Origin: Pseudomaricurvus alkylphenolicus
GTDB lineage: Bacteria; Pseudomonadota; Gammaproteobacteria; Pseudomonadales; Cellvibrionaceae
Direction: 5' to 3'
NCBI RefSeq assembly: GCF_011683955.1
Contig: NZ_JAAQPI010000025.1
Location: 1 to 64,000 of the forward strand
DNA length: 64,000 nucleotides
Made by a program: the position numbers and the translations under genes. Numbering within the stretch: the stretch's first letter is position 1; each line of letters begins with the position of its first letter. This document shows positions 13,889 through 24,590 of the stretch, in pieces. The notes under the pieces were generated by a model. The model was not told where the DNA came from. It worked only from the letters and a program-made list of their open reading frames with translations, and searched no databases.

Positions 13889-16800
13889 TTAGCTGTCAGT
13901 TTCCAGCTCGATGTTGATACCGAGTGAGCGAATCTCTTTAACCAGTACGTTAAAGGACTCCGGCATGCCGGGCTCCATACGGTGATCGCCATCGACGATG
14001 TTCTTGTACATCTTGGTTCGGCCGGCCACGTCGTCCGACTTGACCGTCAGCATTTCCTGCAGGGTGTAGGCAGCACCATAGGCTTCCAGCGCCCAGACCT
14101 CCATCTCCCCGAAACGCTGACCACCGAACTGGGCTTTACCGCCCAGAGGCTGCTGGGTAACCAGACTGTAAGAACCGGTGGAACGGGCGTGCATCTTGTC
14201 GTCCACCAGGTGGTTCAGCTTCAGCATATACATATAGCCAACGGTCACCGGACGTTCAAATGTATCGCCGGTGCGGCCGTCACACAGCTCCATCTGACCG
14301 GTGTCGGACAGATCGGCCAGGCGCAGCAGCTCCTTGATTTCAGCTTCTTTGGCACCGTCGAATACCGCGGTGGCCATGGGGACACCGCCGCGCAGGTTAC
14401 CGGCCAACTCAATGATTTCTGCGTCACTGAAGGAGTCCAGGTCTTCTTTGCGGGTGGCATCACCAGCAGTATTGTAGACCTCATGCAGGAAGCCGCGAAT
14501 TTCGGCGACCGCACGCTGTTCACGCACCATTTCGTCGATTTTCACGCCAAGACCCTTGGCTGCCATACCCAGGTGAGTCTCGAGGATCTGACCCACGTTC
14601 ATCCGCGAAGGTACACCCAGTGGGTTCAGAACGATGTCGACCGGCTCACCGTTGGCGTCATGGGGCATGTCTTCCACTGGCATGATCACGGAGATCACAC
14701 CCTTGTTACCGTGGCGACCAGCCATCTTGTCACCGGGCTGGATGCGACGCTTGATCGCCAGGTAAACCTTGACGATCTTGAGGACGCCGGGCGCCAGATC
14801 GTCGCCGGTTTCCAGCTTGCGCTTCTTGTCTTCAAAACGCTCGTCCAGGATCTTGCGACGCTCGACCAATTGCTCTTCCGCACGGTCCAGCTGCTCATTC
14901 AGAGCGTCGTCAGACATACGCAGCTTGAACCACTGCTCACTGGGCAATTCATCCAGTTGGGCATCGGTCAGAGGCTCGCCGCGATTGACACCCTTACCGC
15001 TGGTGACAACCTGGCCGACCAGAGCATCGCGCAGGCGTTCAAAGGTCGCGGTTTCAACGATGCGGTACTCTTCGTTCAGGTCCTTGCGGATAGCGTCCAG
15101 CTGGCTCTTCTCAATTTCGAGGGAACGCTGGTCTTTCTCCAGACCGTCGCGGGTAAACACTTGTACGTCAATTACGGTACCGCGGGTACTGGTAGGCACG
15201 CGCAGAGAGGTGTCTTTAACGTCAGAGGCTTTTTCACCGAAGATGGCGCGCAGCAGTTTTTCTTCCGGCGTGAGCTGGGTTTCGCCTTTCGGAGTTACCT
15301 TGCCCACCAGAATGTCGCCAGGACCCACTTCCGCACCGATATAAACGATACCGGACTCATCCAGCTTGGACAGAGCGCCTTCACCGACATTGGGGATATC
15401 GGCAGAAATCTCTTCGCTGCCCAGCTTGGTGTCACGGGCGATACACGTCAATTCCTGGATGTGGATCGTAGTGAAACGATCTTCCTGTACAACGCGCTCG
15501 GACACCAGGATGGAGTCCTCAAAGTTGTAACCGTTCCAAGGCATAAACGCGATACGCATGTTCTGGCCGAGAGCCAGCTCACCCAGGTCCACAGAAGGAC
15601 CATCGGCCAGAATATCGCCACGGGTAACGGTATCGCCGGTTCTGACGATTGGACGTTGGTTGATACAGGTATTCTGGTTGGAACGGGTGTACTTGGTGAG
15701 GTTGTAGATATCCACACCAGCGTCACCGGCTTCGGTCTCGGCATCGTGCGCCTTGACCACGATACGACCGGCGTCAACACGCTCGATCACACCACCGCGT
15801 TTGGCCACCACACAGACACCGGAGTCAGAGGCAACATTGCGCTCCATACCAGTGCCCACCAGAGGCTTCTGGGCACGCAGAGTCGGTACCGCCTGACGCT
15901 GCATGTTTGAGCCCATCAATGCGCGGTTCGCATCATCGTGTTCCAGGAACGGAATCAGAGATGCCGCCACAGATACCACCTGGCGTGGAGATACGTCCAT
16001 ATACTGGACTTCGTCGGCGCTCTTCAGGGTAAATTCACCCATGTGGCGCACAGACACCAGCTCATCAACCAGCTTGTTGTTTTCGTCCAGCTGCGCCGAA
16101 GCCTGGGCGATGATGTAGCCGGCTTCGTTAATGGCGGACAGGTATTCGATTTCGTCGGTAGCTACACCGTCGTTCACTTTACGATAAGGTGCTTCCAGGA
16201 AACCGTAGTTATTAGTACGAGAGTAGGTTGCCAGTGAGTTGATCAGACCAATGTTTGGACCTTCAGGTGTCTCAATTGGGCACACACGACCGTAGTGAGT
16301 GGGGTGTACGTCTCGCACTTCAAAGCCAGCACGCTCACGGGTCAGACCACCAGGGCCAAGCGCAGATACACGACGCTTGTGAGTCACCTCAGACAGCGGG
16401 TTGTTCTGATCCATAAACTGGGATAGCTGGGAGGAGCCGAAGAACTCTTTCACAGCGGCAGCAACGGGCTTGGCGTTGATCAGGTCCTGTGGCATCAGGC
16501 CTTCGGACTCGGCCATGGACAGACGCTCTTTAACAGCGCGCTCCACACGCACCAGACCCACACGGAACTGGTTCTCAGCCATCTCACCCACGGAACGCAC
16601 ACGGCGGTTACCCAGGTGATCGATATCGTCCACAACACCCTTACCGTTACGGATGTCCACCAGAGTCCTGAGCACGTCAACGATATCTTCGTTGGACAGA
16701 GTACCCTCACCGGTATCTTCATCACGCTGCAGGCGGCGGTTGAACTTCATGCGACCAACAGCCGACAGGTCGTAACGCTCCTGTGTAAAGAACAGGTTTT

Positions 16801-17971
16801 GGAACAGCGCCTCGGCAGACTCTTTGGTTGGCGGCTCGCCAGGACGCATCATGCGGTAGATTTCTACCAGTGCTTCCAGCTCACTGCGGGTCGGATCGAT
16901 GCGCAGGGTATCGGAAACGAATGGTCCACAGTCCAACTCGTTGGTGTACAGGGTCTCAAGAGAGGTCAGGCCGATTTCGTCGACCTTTTCCAGAATCTCT
17001 TCAGTAATTTCGGTGTTACATTCGAACAGCAGCTCGCCGGAGTTGGTGTCAACCAGGTCACGCGCCAGGGAGCGACCCATCAGGTAGTCACGCGGTACTT
17101 CCAGCTCGGTCACACCGGCTTTTTCCAGTTGACGAATGTGGCGGGCGGTAATGCGACGCCCTTCTTCCACAATCACGCTGCCGTCGGCATCCTTGATATC
17201 GAAGGTCGCCACATCGCCACGCAGGCGGGAAGGCACCAGCTCAAGGCTGTAAACACCGTCTTTAACACTGAAGCTGCTGGTTTCGAAGAACATCTCGAGC
17301 ATTTGCTCGGAAGTGTATCCCAGGGCACGCAGCAGAATACTCGCCGGCAGTTTGCGGCGGCGGTCAATACGTACGTAAACCAGATCTTTGGGATCGAATT
17401 CGAAATCCAGCCAGGAGCCGCGGTAAGGAATAACCCGCGCGGAGTAGAGCAGCTTACCGGAGGAATGGGTCTTGCCCTTATCGTGATCGAAGAATACACC
17501 CGGGGAGCGGTGCAGCTGGGAAACAATCACTCGCTCGGTACCGTTAATCACAAAGGTACCGTTGTCCGTCATGAGCGGAATCTCGCCCATGTACACTTCT
17601 TGCTCTTTAATATCTTTAATGGTTTTGTTCGCTGATTCCTTATCGTAGATAATCAGTCGAACTTTAACACGCAGCGGCACCGCGTAGGTGATACCACGTG
17701 ATTGACATTCGGTTACATCAAATGCGGGCTTACCCAGAACGTAGCTTACGTATTCGAGGGCAGCACTTCCCGAGTAACTCACGATCGGGAACACAGATTT
17801 AAACGCAGCGTGCAGACCTACGTCCAGACGCGCCTCAGGCGACATGTCACCCTGAGTAAACTTGCGATATGAATCCAACTGTATCGCCAGGAGGAACGGG
17901 ACATCCATGACGTGCGGCAATTTGCCGAAGTCCTTGCGGATACGTTTTTTCTCAGTATATGAGTAAGCCAT
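13889..17971 (-). CDS. rpoB: RNA polymerase beta subunit
   Basis: 1360 residues, close to the Pseudomonas length. It begins [19 protein letters not shown]. The rifampicin region reads [20 protein letters not shown] and then [11 protein letters not shown], wild type at the common resistance positions (equivalents of Q513, D516, H526, S531). The C-terminal lobe has [15 protein letters not shown] and the [21 protein letters not shown] region. The gene follows rplL after a 258-bp gap containing hairpins. Confidence 0.98.
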   Translation of the reverse strand: MAYSYTEKKRIRKDFGKLPHVMDVPFLLAIQLDSYRKFTQGDMSPEARLDVGLHAAFKSVFPIVSYSGSAALEYVSYVLGKPAFDVTECQSRGITYAVPLRVKVRLIIYDKESANKTIKDIKEQEVYMGEIPLMTDNGTFVINGTERVIVSQLHRSPGVFFDHDKGKTHSSGKLLYSARVIPYRGSWLDFEFDPKDLVYVRIDRRRKLPASILLRALGYTSEQMLEMFFETSSFSVKDGVYSLELVPSRLRGDVATFDIKDADGSVIVEEGRRITARHIRQLEKAGVTELEVPRDYLMGRSLARDLVDTNSGELLFECNTEITEEILEKVDEIGLTSLETLYTNELDCGPFVSDTLRIDPTRSELEALVEIYRMMRPGEPPTKESAEALFQNLFFTQERYDLSAVGRMKFNRRLQRDEDTGEGTLSNEDIVDVLRTLVDIRNGKGVVDDIDHLGNRRVRSVGEMAENQFRVGLVRVERAVKERLSMAESEGLMPQDLINAKPVAAAVKEFFGSSQLSQFMDQNNPLSEVTHKRRVSALGPGGLTRERAGFEVRDVHPTHYGRVCPIETPEGPNIGLINSLATYSRTNNYGFLEAPYRKVNDGVATDEIEYLSAINEAGYIIAQASAQLDENNKLVDELVSVRHMGEFTLKSADEVQYMDVSPRQVVSVAASLIPFLEHDDANRALMGSNMQRQAVPTLRAQKPLVGTGMERNVASDSGVCVVAKRGGVIERVDAGRIVVKAHDAETEAGDAGVDIYNLTKYTRSNQNTCINQRPIVRTGDTVTRGDILADGPSVDLGELALGQNMRIAFMPWNGYNFEDSILVSERVVQEDRFTTIHIQELTCIARDTKLGSEEISADIPNVGEGALSKLDESGIVYIGAEVGPGDILVGKVTPKGETQLTPEEKLLRAIFGEKASDVKDTSLRVPTSTRGTVIDVQVFTRDGLEKDQRSLEIEKSQLDAIRKDLNEEYRIVETATFERLRDALVGQVVTSGKGVNRGEPLTDAQLDELPSEQWFKLRMSDDALNEQLDRAEEQLVERRKILDERFEDKKRKLETGDDLAPGVLKIVKVYLAIKRRIQPGDKMAGRHGNKGVISVIMPVEDMPHDANGEPVDIVLNPLGVPSRMNVGQILETHLGMAAKGLGVKIDEMVREQRAVAEIRGFLHEVYNTAGDATRKEDLDSFSDAEIIELAGNLRGGVPMATAVFDGAKEAEIKELLRLADLSDTGQMELCDGRTGDTFERPVTVGYMYMLKLNHLVDDKMHARSTGSYSLVTQQPLGGKAQFGGQRFGEMEVWALEAYGAAYTLQEMLTVKSDDVAGRTKMYKNIVDGDHRMEPGMPESFNVLVKEIRSLGINIELETDS

Positions 17972-18011
17972 CAGTATTCCCCAGCTTGTAAACGGATAAG
18001 GCTTTATCTCG

Positions 18012-18060
18012 CCACGGCAAAATCCCGTGGTACTCTAATCACCACGGAGACCTCCCGTGG
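18012..18060 (-). other. Tandem hairpins in the rplL-rpoB spacer
   Basis: Two consecutive stem-loops share the same 6-bp stem, CCACGG/CCGTGG, each with a 7-base loop (18012-18030 and 18042-18060). This gap in E. coli carries an attenuator and an RNase III cleavage site, so these are candidates for an RNA-processing site upstream of rpoB. Because the stems are identical, alternative pairing between the two hairpins is also possible. Confidence 0.45.
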
Positions 18061-18131
18061 GACTGCAAACGTGGCGGAGCTTCCCACTCCCCACAAGTTC
18101 GGCCTTGGTTTTGTCATTGCCGTTGGCCGAA

Positions 18132-18170
18132 AACGGCAAAAAGGCCGGCGGGCACAAACCCGCCAGCCTT
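18132..18170 (-). terminator. Attenuator-like terminator after rplL
   Basis: On the minus strand, AAGGCTGGCGGG and CCCGCCGGCCTT form a stem with a 6-base loop, followed by TTTTTGCCG. It lies 60 bp after the rplL stop, at the place of the known partial terminator that lowers rpoBC transcription relative to ribosomal protein genes. Confidence 0.65.
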
Positions 18171-18229
18171 AAGTCAGGCAGCTATTAAAAACGAATGGCT
18201 GCCAGACTTAGCGCTTGCCGAGATCTGAA

Positions 18230-18601
<372 letters not shown>

Positions 18602-18710
18602 GAGTCTATTCCTACATTCGTTTGAGCCTTAATGGGCGAGACTGTTACGAAAGTCAAAACTGCCCGGCTCGTTAAGTCGTTTAAGAAAGCGATTTCCCAA
18701 CAAGAGGAAA

Positions 18711-19208
18711 TTAAGCTGCTTCCTGCTCTTCTTTTTGGTCGCGGATGGCCGCAATAGTGCGAACCAGTTTGCCAGCGGCTGCTTCTTTCATCACGCTCAT
18801 CAGCTGGGCGATTGCTTCGTCGTATGTTGGCAGCTTGGCCAGCATTTCGACGTCAACCACTTCACCTTCGAAGGCTGCTGATTTCAGCTCCAGATTGTCA
18901 TTACCCTTGGCGAACTCCTTGAAAATACGCGCACCGGCGCCAGGATGTTCGTTAGAGAAAGCAATCAGAGTGGGGCCGACAAAAGTGTCAGTCAGACACT
19001 CATAATCAGTACCTTCAACTGCGCGACGCGCCAGAGTGTTACGAACGACTTTTACCCAAACGCCGTTCTCACGAGCCTCTTTACGCAGAGCGGTCATGTC
19101 AGTCACAGATACACCACGTGCATCAGCGATTACTGCAGACAATGCGCTCTTAGCAGCTTCCTGGACTTCAGCGACAATCGCTTTTTTGTCTTCGAGTCCT
19201 AATGCCAC
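18711..19208 (-). CDS. rplJ: 50S ribosomal protein L10
   Basis: Base of the L7/L12 stalk, 165 residues. It begins (M)[21 protein letters not shown] and has the family region [24 protein letters not shown]; the acidic C-terminal helix binds L7/L12. The start codon is GTG (19206-19208) with AGGAGA six to seven bases upstream. The 271-bp leader between rplA and rplJ contains hairpins compatible with L10 autoregulation. Confidence 0.97.
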   Translation of the reverse strand: MALGLEDKKAIVAEVQEAAKSALSAVIADARGVSVTDMTALRKEARENGVWVKVVRNTLARRAVEGTDYECLTDTFVGPTLIAFSNEHPGAGARIFKEFAKGNDNLELKSAAFEGEVVDVEMLAKLPTYDEAIAQLMSVMKEAAAGKLVRTIAAIRDQKEEQEAA

Positions 19209-19247
19209 AAGATTTCTCCTGGATTTGATTAGCTCAACTTAAATTCG

Positions 19248-19318
19248 TTTGACCTCGGGTCAAATTAACAAGGAGCGCCAATCGTTACTTCAATCCCTCT
19301 CCCAAACCTCGGGAGAGG
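19248..19318 (-). promoter_or_regulatory. Structured rplJ leader (L10-leader-like)
   Basis: Two perfect hairpins precede rplJ: CCTCTCCC/GGGAGAGG (19296-19318) and TTTGACC/GGTCAAA (19248-19264). In many bacteria L10-L12 binds the rplJ leader to repress its own translation. The position fits, but I cannot confirm the kink-turn that defines the element. Confidence 0.5.
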
Positions 19319-19425
19319 AACGTTTTCGGTGATCAAATCCAGCTATAAACTGAATTGGGTCTCACCGTCTGCGCAGGGAATTAAGTGATCCAAGACATGC
19401 AATCACACCTGCGGTCTTTGACGGC

Positions 19426-19448
19426 CTGGGCTGGATAAACCAGCCCAG
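19426..19448 (-). terminator. Strong hairpin after rplA
   Basis: CTGGGCTGG and CCAGCCCAG make a perfect 9-bp stem with a 5-base loop, about 30 bp beyond the rplA stop. No T-run follows on the minus strand, so it is more likely a processing or 3-prime-protecting hairpin than an efficient terminator. Confidence 0.45.
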
Positions 19449-19479
19449 ACCCCAAAGTACGTTAATCAGAGCGTCCGGA

Positions 19480-20175
19480 TTAAACTTCCAGAGTGCTCTG
19501 ATCCAAAACCACACCTGGGCCCATGGTTGTGCTCAGGGAGATCTTCTTCAGATACACACCCTTGGCAGAGGCAGGTTTGGCTTTCTTCAAATCGGCAATC
19601 AGCGCTTCCAGGTTTTCCTTCAGCTGCTGAGCATCAAAAGTCAGCTTGCCGATGGCTCCGTGGATGATACCGCCCTTGTCGGCACGGTAACGCACCTGAC
19701 CGGCCTTGGCGTTTTTAACCGCAGTGGCGACGTCTGGAGTGACAGTACCGGTCTTGGGGTTAGGCATCAGGCCGCGGGGGCCCAGAATCTGACCCAACTG
19801 ACCCACAACACGCATGGCGGCAGGATCAGCGATCACTACGTCGAAGTCCATGTTGCCAGCTTTAACGTCGGCGGCCAGTTCGTCCATACCAACGATGTCT
19901 GCACCGGCTTCTTTCGCGGCATCAGCGTTGGCACCCTGGGTGAACACAGCGACGCGAACTTCTTTACCGGAACCGTTGGGCAGAGTGGTGGCACCACGTA
20001 CAGCCTGGTCGGATTTACGAGGGTCAATACCCAGGTTGATAGCAACATCAACAGTCTCGCCGAATTTGACGGAAGAGACTTCTTTCAGCAGGGATACTGC
20101 TTCTTCGATGCCGTATTGCTTGGTTGAATCCAGCTTCTCGCGAATCGCGCGCTGGCGCTTGCTCAGCTTAGCCAT
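19480..20175 (-). CDS. rplA: 50S ribosomal protein L1
   Basis: Protein of the L1 stalk and translational repressor of its own operon, 231 residues, starting [21 protein letters not shown]. The family signature [15 protein letters not shown] is present. Its ATG overlaps the rplK stop codon (TAATG), so the two are translationally coupled. Confidence 0.98.
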   Translation of the reverse strand: MAKLSKRQRAIREKLDSTKQYGIEEAVSLLKEVSSVKFGETVDVAINLGIDPRKSDQAVRGATTLPNGSGKEVRVAVFTQGANADAAKEAGADIVGMDELAADVKAGNMDFDVVIADPAAMRVVGQLGQILGPRGLMPNPKTGTVTPDVATAVKNAKAGQVRYRADKGGIIHGAIGKLTFDAQQLKENLEALIADLKKAKPASAKGVYLKKISLSTTMGPGVVLDQSTLEV

Positions 20176-20609
20176 TACACCACACCCTCCGTTTCAAGAC
20201 CCATTGCACGGGCGGAGCCGGCAATAGTACGTACCGCTGCGTCCATGTCGGCAGCAGTCAGATCCGGCTGCTTGGCAGTCGCGATCTCTTCCAGCTGAGC
20301 GCGGGTCAGCTTGCCGACCTTCTCAGTGTTGGGACGACCGGAACCACTCTTGATACCGGCAGCTTTCTTCAGCAGGAAGGAAGCTGGTGGAGTCTTCATG
20401 GTGAAGGTGAAGCTGCGATCGCTGTATACGCTGATCACAACAGGCACAGGAGCACCGTTTTCCAGGTTTTGGGTCTGGGCGTTAAACGCTTTACAGAACT
20501 CCATGATGTTCACACCGTGCTGACCCAGTGCAGGACCTACCGGGGGACTTGGGTTGGCCTGACCGGCAGGCACTTGCAGCTTAATATAAGCTTCAACTTT
20601 TTTAGCCAT
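20175..20609 (-). CDS. rplK: 50S ribosomal protein L11
   Basis: GTPase-centre protein needed for RelA activation, 144 residues. It begins [30 protein letters not shown], with the proline-rich N-domain and the rRNA-binding C-domain ([21 protein letters not shown]). It lies 168 bp after nusG, separated by a hairpin. Confidence 0.98.
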   Translation of the reverse strand: MAKKVEAYIKLQVPAGQANPSPPVGPALGQHGVNIMEFCKAFNAQTQNLENGAPVPVVISVYSDRSFTFTMKTPPASFLLKKAAGIKSGSGRPNTEKVGKLTRAQLEEIATAKQPDLTAADMDAAVRTIAGSARAMGLETEGVV

Positions 20610-20728
20610 TGTATTACTCCCAAAGTTGGGTGTTAGCGCCTCGAGTAAGCTGTGGCGCAGCGTACCGTCTCAGGCTCCCCTATCTCTAAAGCATGCCGCT
20701 TAAACGGCAGTTTTTCAGAGACGCGAAA

Positions 20729-20757
20729 GCCCTCCTCTGCGCAAAGCAGAAGAGGGC
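20729..20757 (-). terminator. Hairpin in the nusG-rplK gap
   Basis: GCCCTCTTCTGC and GCAGAGGAGGGC pair (one G-U) around a short loop and are followed by TTTCG on the minus strand. It is probably a partial terminator separating secE-nusG from rplKA. A second small stem, TGCCG-TTTAAG-CGGCA, lies just downstream in the rplK leader, where L1 would act. Confidence 0.5.
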
Positions 20758-20777
20758 CAGATTTTTCAGCGGAGTGG

Positions 20778-21311
20778 TTAGGCCTTTTCGACCTGACCAA
20801 ACTCCAACTCAACCGGAGTTGAGCGTCCGAAGATCAGAACTGCAACGTGCAGCTTGCTCTTCTCGTAATTGACTTCTTCAACGACACCATTGAAGTCGTT
20901 GAATGGACCATCAATAACACGAACCATTTCACCGGGTTCGAAGATGGTCTTGGGCTTGGGCTTGTCGACAGAGTCATCCACACGCTGAAGAATAGCGTTG
21001 GCTTCTTTCTCGGTAATCGGGGCCGGCTTGTCCGCCTTGCCACCAATGAAGCCCATAACGCGAGGCGTTTCTTTCACCAGGTGCCAGCTGTCATCACTCA
21101 GCTCCATTTGCACCAGCACGTAACCCGGGAAAAACTTCCTCTCGGATTTACGTTTTTGACCACCGCGCATTTCCACCACTTCTTCGGTGGGGACCAGAAT
21201 ATCACCAAACTGGTCTTGCATACCGTGGAGTTCCACGCGCTCTTTGAGAGCTGAAGCTACTTTCTTTTCGTAGCCCGAGTAAGCGTGAACCACATACCAG
21301 CGTTTAGCCAT
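20778..21311 (-). CDS. nusG: Transcription elongation/antitermination factor NusG
   Basis: 177 residues. The NGN domain ([36 protein letters not shown]) and C-terminal KOW domain ([25 protein letters not shown]) are complete. It couples RNA polymerase to Rho and to the ribosome. It starts 9 bp after the secE stop. Confidence 0.98.
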   Translation of the reverse strand: MAKRWYVVHAYSGYEKKVASALKERVELHGMQDQFGDILVPTEEVVEMRGGQKRKSERKFFPGYVLVQMELSDDSWHLVKETPRVMGFIGGKADKPAPITEKEANAILQRVDDSVDKPKPKTIFEPGEMVRVIDGPFNDFNGVVEEVNYEKSKLHVAVLIFGRSTPVELEFGQVEKA

Positions 21312-21320
21312 GCCTCACCT

Positions 21321-21689
21321 CTATCCGATGATCAGAGATGCCAGCCAGCCCAGTAAGGTGTCCAGCAACCAGAGAATTACCGCCATAACAATCACAACGG
21401 CCACGACGATGAGGGTGGTCTGATTCACTTCCTGGCGGGTAGGCCATACCACCCGACGAAACTCCGCCTGCGCCTCGCGCAGCAGAGACCAGAAAGCCAT
21501 GCCCTTGGCGGTATTAATCGCAACAAAGGCTGCTACCGCTCCGCCAGCCACCAAGGCAAGGACGCGGTAGAGTACAGCAACATCAGAGTAGTAGGAGTTG
21601 CCCACAACACCGGCGGCAACCAGCAGAACCACCACCAGCCACTTAAGGCCATCCAGGCGGTATTCCTTGGCTTCAACCTTGGCATTCAT
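21321..21689 (-). CDS. secE: Preprotein translocase subunit SecE
   Basis: Membrane subunit of SecYEG, 122 residues from ATG at 21687-21689 (MNAKVEAKEYRLDGLKW). A longer frame would run into the tRNA gene. Three membrane segments are visible (about 14-33, 38-58, 93-117), as in E. coli, and the conserved cytoplasmic EFRRVVWPTRQEV motif precedes the third. GGAG lies 11 bases before the start. Confidence 0.96.
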   Translation of the reverse strand: MNAKVEAKEYRLDGLKWLVVVLLVAAGVVGNSYYSDVAVLYRVLALVAGGAVAAFVAINTAKGMAFWSLLREAQAEFRRVVWPTRQEVNQTTLIVVAVVIVMAVILWLLDTLLGWLASLIIG

Positions 21690-21727
21690 GGAATTGTGCA
21701 GCTCCGAGTGTACTCTTGAATGGAATA

Positions 21728-21803
21728 TGGCAGGCCAGGAGGGACTTGAACCCCCAACACCCGGTTTTGGAGACCGGTGCTCTACCAATTGAACTACTGG
21801 CCT
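21728..21803 (-). tRNA. tRNA-Trp (CCA anticodon)
   Basis: 76 bases. The acceptor stem AGGCCAG/CTGGCCT is perfect, the 3-prime CCA is encoded, and the T loop (GGTTCAAGTCC) and anticodon loop CTCCAAA with CCA are visible. It lies between tufB and secE, as in other gammaproteobacteria. Confidence 0.97.
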
Positions 21804-21811
21804 GAAAAGTT

Positions 21812-21874
21812 TGATGGAAGGCGATCCAATAAATCCTACCTTCCATCAACCGGCAAAGCAAAGCCTGCTTTGCC
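21812..21874 (-). other. Two hairpins between tufB and tRNA-Trp
   Basis: GGCAAAGC/GCTTTGCC (21852-21874) and TGATGGAAGG/CCTTCCATCA (21812-21848, 17-base loop) lie between the tufB stop and the tRNA. Neither is followed by T residues. They probably mark processing that separates the tufB message from tRNA-Trp. Confidence 0.4.
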
Positions 21875-21889
21875 AGTTATTTCAGATCA

Positions 21890-23113
21890 TCACTCGATGA
21901 TCTTGGATACAACACCTGCACCCACGGTACGACCACCTTCACGGATCGCGAAGCGCAGACCTTCGTCCATCGCAATCGGGCAGATCAGGGTAACGGTCAT
22001 CTGGATGTTGTCACCAGGCATTACCATTTCTACGCCTTCCGGCAGCTCACAAGCGCCGGTCACGTCAGTGGTACGGAAGTAGAACTGAGGACGGTAGCCC
22101 TTGAAGAATGGAGTGTGGCGACCACCTTCATCCTTGGACAGTACGTAAACCTCACCTTCGAACTTGGTGTGAGGAGTGATAGAACCGGGCTTAGCCAGTA
22201 CCTGACCACGCTCAACCTCGTCACGCTTGGTACCACGCAGCAGAACACCAACGTTCTCACCGGCACGACCTTCGTCCAGCAGCTTGCGGAACATCTCTAC
22301 ACCAGTACAGGTGGTAGTGGTGGTGTCTTTGATACCAACGATTTCGATTTCTTCACCAACCTTGACGATACCGCGCTCAACACGACCGGTAACAACGGTA
22401 CCACGACCCTGGATGGAGAATACGTCTTCGATCGGCATAATGAAGGCACCGTCGATCGCACGCTCAGGCTCAGGGATGTAAGAGTCCAGAGTCTCAACCA
22501 GCTTCTTAACAGCGGTGGTACCCAGCTCGTTGTCGTCTTCGCCGTTCAGGGCCATCAGGGCAGAACCAGGGATGATCGGAGTGTCGTCGCCAGGGAACTC
22601 GTAAGTGTCCAGCAGCTCGCGCAACTCCATCTCAACCAGCTCCAGCATCTCGGCGTATTCTTCAGAATCAACACCGCCACAGTCTTCAGCCAGCAGGTCA
22701 GCCTTGTTCAGGAACACAACGATGTATGGTACACCAACCTGACGAGACAGCAGGATGTGCTCGCGGGTCTGAGGCATTGGGCCGTCAGTCGCACCACATA
22801 CCAGGATAGCGCCGTCCATCTGAGCAGCACCGGTAATCATGTTCTTAACGTAGTCGGCGTGACCCGGGCAGTCTACGTGCGCGTAGTGACGATCGGGAGA
22901 ATCGTACTCTACGTGAGAGGTGGCGATGGTGATACCACGCTCACGCTCTTCAGGCGCATTGTCGATACCGTCGAAAGCAACGGCGTCGCCACCCCAAACC
23001 TCGGCACATACGCGAGTCAGGGCTGCTGTCAGGGTAGTTTTACCGTGGTCAACGTGACCGATGGTACCCACGTTTACGTGGGGCTTGGAACGTTCAAATT
23101 GCTCTTTTGCCAT
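21890..23113 (-). CDS. tufB: Elongation factor Tu, copy B
   Basis: Complete EF-Tu of 407 residues with ATG start and GGAGG Shine-Dalgarno sequence. The GTPase motifs [22 protein letters not shown] and SAL are intact. It is about ten residues longer than the Pseudomonas protein, through an insertion in the G domain (around [12 protein letters not shown] and [11 protein letters not shown]), a length I associate with Cellvibrionales. It follows four tRNA genes and precedes tRNA-Trp and secE, the classical tufB location. Apart from the first codons it appears identical to the tufA copy. Confidence 0.98.
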   Translation of the reverse strand: MAKEQFERSKPHVNVGTIGHVDHGKTTLTAALTRVCAEVWGGDAVAFDGIDNAPEERERGITIATSHVEYDSPDRHYAHVDCPGHADYVKNMITGAAQMDGAILVCGATDGPMPQTREHILLSRQVGVPYIVVFLNKADLLAEDCGGVDSEEYAEMLELVEMELRELLDTYEFPGDDTPIIPGSALMALNGEDDNELGTTAVKKLVETLDSYIPEPERAIDGAFIMPIEDVFSIQGRGTVVTGRVERGIVKVGEEIEIVGIKDTTTTTCTGVEMFRKLLDEGRAGENVGVLLRGTKRDEVERGQVLAKPGSITPHTKFEGEVYVLSKDEGGRHTPFFKGYRPQFYFRTTDVTGACELPEGVEMVMPGDNIQMTVTLICPIAMDEGLRFAIREGGRTVGAGVVSKIIE

Positions 23114-23237
23114 TGTGAGGGCCTCCTCAAAGTTGTAATCACTTAAATTAAAGCAATTTCGCGACCCTCACGGACCGCATTACACTCAAACACACAAAAC
23201 CGCCGCTAAGACGACCGGTCTCACGACGATTATAAAA

Positions 23238-23313
23238 TGGAGCTCTTGAGCGGATTTGAACCGCTGACCTCACCCTTACCAAGGGTGTGCTCTACCAACT
23301 GAGCTACAAGAGC
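23238..23313 (-). tRNA. tRNA-Thr (GGT anticodon)
   Basis: 76 bases. The acceptor stem GCTCTTG/CAAGAGC is perfect, the anticodon loop contains TTGGTAA (GGT), the T loop is GGTTCAAATCC and CCA is encoded. It is the last tRNA before tufB. Confidence 0.97.
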
Positions 23314-23335
23314 TTATCTTGCATAAAGCAGAACC

Positions 23336-23409
<74 letters not shown>

Positions 23410-23528
23410 TATACGCACCTTTCGGCCTGCATGGCGCGAACGCCTTGTAAACCGGGGCTTGCGAGCCCACCGCCACAACAACCTTTCCTAGCGGCGATCA
23501 GCCAACCCAAAATCGGGCCGACAAATAA

Positions 23529-23612
23529 TGGTGCAGGGGGGTGGATTCGAACCACCGAAGCTTTCGCGTCAGATTTACAGTCTGATCCCTTTGGCCACTC
23601 GGGAACCCCTGC
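23529..23612 (-). tRNA. tRNA-Tyr (GTA anticodon)
   Basis: 84 bases with the long variable arm of class II tRNAs. The acceptor stem is GCAGGGG/CCCCTGC, the anticodon loop CTGTAAA (GTA), the T loop GGTTCGAATCC, and CCA is encoded. The 119 bases between it and tRNA-Gly hold nothing recognisable. Confidence 0.97.
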
Positions 23613-23705
23613 GAAAAGGAGGCGGTATTCTCTGCCTCTCTCCCCCTGATGTCAACCGTTAAATTCTTTAAATTCACCGGGTTACATCAGAAAGATAAAT
23701 AAAAT

Positions 23706-23781
23706 TGGAGCTGGCGAGAGGAGTCGAACCCCCGACCGGCTGATTACAAGTCAGCTGCTCTACCAACTGAGCTACGCCAGC
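23706..23781 (-). tRNA. tRNA-Thr (TGT anticodon)
   Basis: 76 bases. The acceptor stem GCTGGCG/CGCCAGC is perfect, the anticodon loop CTTGTAA contains TGT, the T loop is GGTTCGACTCC and CCA is encoded. It is the first gene of the tRNA-tufB operon. Confidence 0.97.
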
Positions 23782-23836
23782 CCAACACACCCTCCGCAAG
23801 CCCTTGCAAACCAGGCCTTGCTCAAGTGAGGGCGCG

Positions 23837-23865
23837 ATTCTAGAGAAACTTTTCGCCGGACGCAA
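23837..23865 (-). promoter_or_regulatory. Promoter of the tRNA-tufB operon, stringent type
   Basis: TTGCGT (23860-23865) and TAGAAT (23837-23842) are 17 bases apart and are followed by a GC-rich discriminator (CGCGCCC), typical of stable-RNA promoters repressed by ppGpp. It overlaps the end of the SPOR gene: the TAG of the -10 is that gene's stop codon. Confidence 0.75.
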
Positions 23866-24589
23866 CAGCTGGACAGAAATTTTGTCTCATCTCCAGCCCT
23901 TCTTCCCGGTTGAGCAGCTCAAGCCACAATTCCTCGCCCACTTTTTGAGCTTCTTGAGCAGATAGCACCACCCAGATCTCCTCGAAAGTGCGCTGCATGG
24001 CACGGGTTTCGGCGGGATATCCCAAGGCCCGGATTTCTTCCAGCCGCTCCTTGGCACCCGCCTCCAGATTAAAGAGACCAAAGGAGATACCATTGGCCAG
24101 ATCACCCTTGGGAATCACATAACTGTCGACACCCTTGGCCTGGAACTCGTGAAGTTTGCGCAGGGCCGCCTTGCGCGAGGACTCAGGCGGCAGATAGACC
24201 CAAAATCCTTTCTCACCCGGCACCTCAACCGTTTTCACCTGGGCATCAATTTCCAGGGCCGCAAGATGCTCCACAAAGTACTCTGCCGGCAACAACGCCT
24301 TGAAGGGGCCAACTAAGGCGCAGAGAGGCTGATCACTGCCGGCCTCTGCCTCATCCTGCAATTGCAGACGCTCTTTGGCGGCAACCATGGCTTGAAGCTC
24401 CTCCTTGCGGAGTTCCTCCAGCATCACCAGGCGGTCACCAATACTGGCCGCCCGCACCTGAGTCTCCCGGGGCAGCTGGGTTGACGCGCCACTACCCGTC
24501 GCGGATTCACCGTCCATACCCCGCTGGAATAACATCCAGCCTGCCAATAAAAGGTTCACCACAACCAAACTGATGAAGATCCAGCGCAT
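23840..24589 (-). CDS. SPOR-domain membrane protein
   Basis: 249 residues with one N-terminal membrane segment (about 4-20), a short charged linker containing a predicted helix (about 50-80), and a SPOR-like fold from about 88 (LCALVGPF ... GFWVYLPP ... GVDSYVIPKG ... ISFGLF). A weaker second half follows (YPAETRAM ... EEIWVVLS). SPOR domains bind denuded glycan at the septum. The position between coaX and the tRNA-tufB operon matches an equivalent Pseudomonas gene. It starts 1 bp after the coaX stop. Confidence 0.8.
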   Translation of the reverse strand: MRWIFISLVVVNLLLAGWMLFQRGMDGESATGSGASTQLPRETQVRAASIGDRLVMLEELRKEELQAMVAAKERLQLQDEAEAGSDQPLCALVGPFKALLPAEYFVEHLAALEIDAQVKTVEVPGEKGFWVYLPPESSRKAALRKLHEFQAKGVDSYVIPKGDLANGISFGLFNLEAGAKERLEEIRALGYPAETRAMQRTFEEIWVVLSAQEAQKVGEELWLELLNREEGLEMRQNFCPAVASGEKFL

Positions 24590-24590
24590 A

